Shown here one piece after another: positions 62,473-64,000 of a DNA stretch of 64,000 bases. The translations under genes and the position numbers were made by a program. This DNA comes from Oligoflexia bacterium (GTDB lineage Bacteria; Bdellovibrionota; Bdellovibrionia; JABDDW01): NCBI GenBank assembly GCA_034439615.1, contig JAWXAT010000036.1, positions 1 through 64,000 on the forward strand, written 5' to 3'. Under the pieces are notes generated by a model. The model did not search any database, was not told the DNA's origin, and worked only from the letters and a program-made list of their open reading frames with translations. Positions within the stretch are counted from its first letter, which is position 1. Each line of letters starts with the position of its first letter.

Positions 62473-63530
62473 GACCTCTCAACCTCGGGTGGTCTAAAGA
62501 TCAAATCACGCTGAATCACAAAATTGAATAAGAAAAGTGTGGAATCCACCGCCACTCGAGAAAAATAAACATTAAAATGCCACTGCTCAACAAACAAGAT
62601 CATGAGCGCGTATGAAATTCCAAGAAGACTTAGCCAAAGTGTTGCGTACTGCACCAATACTTTGCCCATTTTTTTATCTGATTTAAAAACAAAAATCTTA
62701 GATCCCGTGACATTGACAACGGCTCCACCTAAACGTCCGAAAAGAACGCTGTTAAAGACCTGACCTGAAAAATAATAGACGATAGAAAAAATAATCAGGT
62801 CAGTCATGTAAGTCACTAAAGAGAGCGAGATGAATCGAAGAAAAATAAAATAAATACGAAACGAATCTAAAAACGGATTAAAATGTGAACTTTGATTGTT
62901 ATTCTCGTAAACAGTGGCAATGGCCACTTCATTTAACGAGTAACCACTTCGAACAGCCGTGATGAGCATATCGAGTTCAAATTCATAGCGCGTGCTTTTT
63001 ATTGGTAAAAGAGTGCTCAAAAAAGCCGTGGGGATGCCTCTTAAACCTGTTTGTGTATCAACCAATTTTTTACCTATAAGCAAACGAAAGATGTTTCTTG
63101 TCATCAAATTGCCAAAGCGACTGCGCAGAGGTACTTCACCTTGAAATGCACGAGAACCCAAAATCAATGAATTTGCACTTTGCAAAAGCTCTTGGGCTAC
63201 TTTGAGCACATCCCCAGGACGGTGCTGCCCATCGGCATCCACAGTGACAACACCTTTGACGTTTGGTTGATTTACCAAAATATGGTTAAAAGCCGTCTTA
63301 AGCGCTGCTCCTTTACCAAGGTTCACTGCATGGTGAAGCAGGGTCACTTCATTTTTTTGAGAAAGCTTGTCTAAAACGGCGGTTTTTTCAGGGCGTGAAC
63401 CATCATTCACAACTACGATGGAGGAAAACCCTAAACTAATAAGCTCCTCTACCAATAAAACCAATGAAGGATCTGGTTGATAGGCAGGAATGATCAATGG
63501 CGGTAAGATAGGGTTTTGCAAAACAGGCAT
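62469..63530 (-). CDS. GT2 glycosyltransferase fused to GtrA
   Basis: A 353-residue fusion. Residues 1-~225 form a GT-A dolichol-phosphate-mannose-synthase-like domain (VVVNDGSRPEK, VVTVDADGQHRP with the DXD motif, GSRAFQGEVPLRSRFGN, DTQTGLRGIP). Residues ~230-350 are a GtrA-like four-helix membrane domain (MTDLIIFSIVYYF ... LGGAVVNVTGSKIFVF). It likely transfers a sugar to a polyprenyl carrier and flips or presents it for the neighbouring GT39-like proteins. It begins a three-gene unit with the two genes downstream. Confidence 0.87.
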   Translation of the reverse strand: MPVLQNPILPPLIIPAYQPDPSLVLLVEELISLGFSSIVVVNDGSRPEKTAVLDKLSQKNEVTLLHHAVNLGKGAALKTAFNHILVNQPNVKGVVTVDADGQHRPGDVLKVAQELLQSANSLILGSRAFQGEVPLRSRFGNLMTRNIFRLLIGKKLVDTQTGLRGIPTAFLSTLLPIKSTRYEFELDMLITAVRSGYSLNEVAIATVYENNNQSSHFNPFLDSFRIYFIFLRFISLSLVTYMTDLIIFSIVYYFSGQVFNSVLFGRLGGAVVNVTGSKIFVFKSDKKMGKVLVQYATLWLSLLGISYALMILFVEQWHFNVYFSRVAVDSTLFLFNFVIQRDLIFRPPEVERS

Positions 63531-63565
63531 AGGTTATGCTTAAATCATCCCCTCATGGAGAAGCA

Positions 63566-64000
63566 ATGAAAAACAAAGAAGCAAGCCTTCAATGGATCCT
63601 AGGTGCCAGCTGCCTTGCAGCTCTTTTCATCTATGTGTTTTTTTTCCTGTTTTTACCCCAAAGTTGGACTCTCAATAACGACTATGGCGTTATAAAATTC
63701 TACACCCGCCCCGATGTAAAAAGTCTTTGGGACGAGATCCAGCATATCGTCTCAAATGGAATGAACGAAGGGCGCTTTATGGTGCTCTGGTGGTCATCAG
63801 TGGTTTTGCGCTATCTTTATCTTCCAATTAAGCCAGCACTTTTTAATTTAATAAATTTAGGCCTAGGAATAATCGCATTAACTGCATTCACAGATTTTTT
63901 AAAAAATCTAAAATTATCACGCATTCAAATTCTTTTAGCTCTGACCATGCTTCTTACAGCATTCACCATGAAAGACTGGATCGCCTATACAGCTTGTGCT
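63566..64000 (+). CDS. Membrane protein (3' end beyond the window)
   Basis: ATG 63566 (MKNKEASLQWILGASCLAAL) follows GGAG 5 bp upstream. 145 codons are open to the window edge. One transmembrane helix (~11-31) is followed by a soluble part (NNDYGVIKFYTRPDVKSLWD) and at least two more hydrophobic stretches (LINLGLGIIALTAF, ILLALTMLLTAFTM). The pattern, a short N-terminus and a large loop after the first helix, resembles GT39/DUF-type membrane glycosyltransferases. It is divergent from the GT2-GtrA gene. The function is open because the sequence is cut. Confidence 0.75.
   Translation, partial: MKNKEASLQWILGASCLAALFIYVFFFLFLPQSWTLNNDYGVIKFYTRPDVKSLWDEIQHIVSNGMNEGRFMVLWWSSVVLRYLYLPIKPALFNLINLGLGIIALTAFTDFLKNLKLSRIQILLALTMLLTAFTMKDWIAYTACA

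Overview
The window looks like the chromosome of a motile, AT-rich, Gram-negative bacterium with a two-membrane envelope. The flagellar gene order (flgB-flgC-fliE-fliF-fliG-fliH-fliI-fliJ-motE-fliK-flgD-flgE), its sigma-54 control, the mla lipid-transport operon, trmFO and the many surface lipoproteins and fibre-like proteins fit a Bdellovibrionota or other deltaproteobacterial lineage. That placement is inference; there is no rRNA or marker gene to confirm it.

Positions 1-15600 are an accessory, plastic region. It holds glycine-rich or Ig-like secreted proteins (one with its signal peptide in a different reading frame), a tail-fibre-like protein, a Kelch lipoprotein, a RelE/HigBA-type toxin-antitoxin pair, and four AAA_14/DUF4143 ATPases plus two degraded fragments of the same family. 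Each of the four ATPase genes starts a few bases after a long palindrome, with a -10 box placed so that the mRNA would have almost no leader.

Positions 15556-31781 (minus strand) are one flagellar basal-body/hook transcription unit. It begins at a clear sigma-54 promoter (31767-31781), runs through a TPR protein and a receiver-less sigma-54 activator into flgB...flgE, and ends at a rho-independent terminator (15556-15587).

Positions 31990-38620 carry an mla-type lipid transport operon (lipoprotein, MlaE, MlaF, MlaD, M23 peptidase), a convergent DUF721 gene, trmFO, and arfB followed by a 42-codon gene and a YkgJ-like gene.

Positions 39982-57967 (minus strand) are a large surface-glycan region: a complete pseudaminic-acid pathway (PseB, PseC, a PseF-aminotransferase fusion, PseG, PseH, PseI) with an aldo/keto reductase, an orphan HisH and a PhyH-type dioxygenase. 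Upstream lie two N-acetyl-sugar amidotransferases, two HisF-like proteins, a second HisH, a GNAT acetyltransferase and methyltransferases. Together they suggest an amidinated and otherwise decorated nonulosonate or related sugar. Two adjacent genes here are broken, one by an in-frame stop and one by a frameshift. A small excisionase-type HTH gene precedes pseB, and a 32-bp element made of TTGA-repeats at 10-bp spacing is shared by its own upstream region and that of the upstream operon at 57967.

Positions 58135-64000 contain a methyltransferase, a repetitive coiled-coil protein, and membrane or glycan genes (GT39-like membrane protein, alkaline-phosphatase-superfamily protein, GT2-GtrA fusion, a membrane protein cut by the window end). 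No tRNA, rRNA, CRISPR array or complete insertion sequence was recognised.
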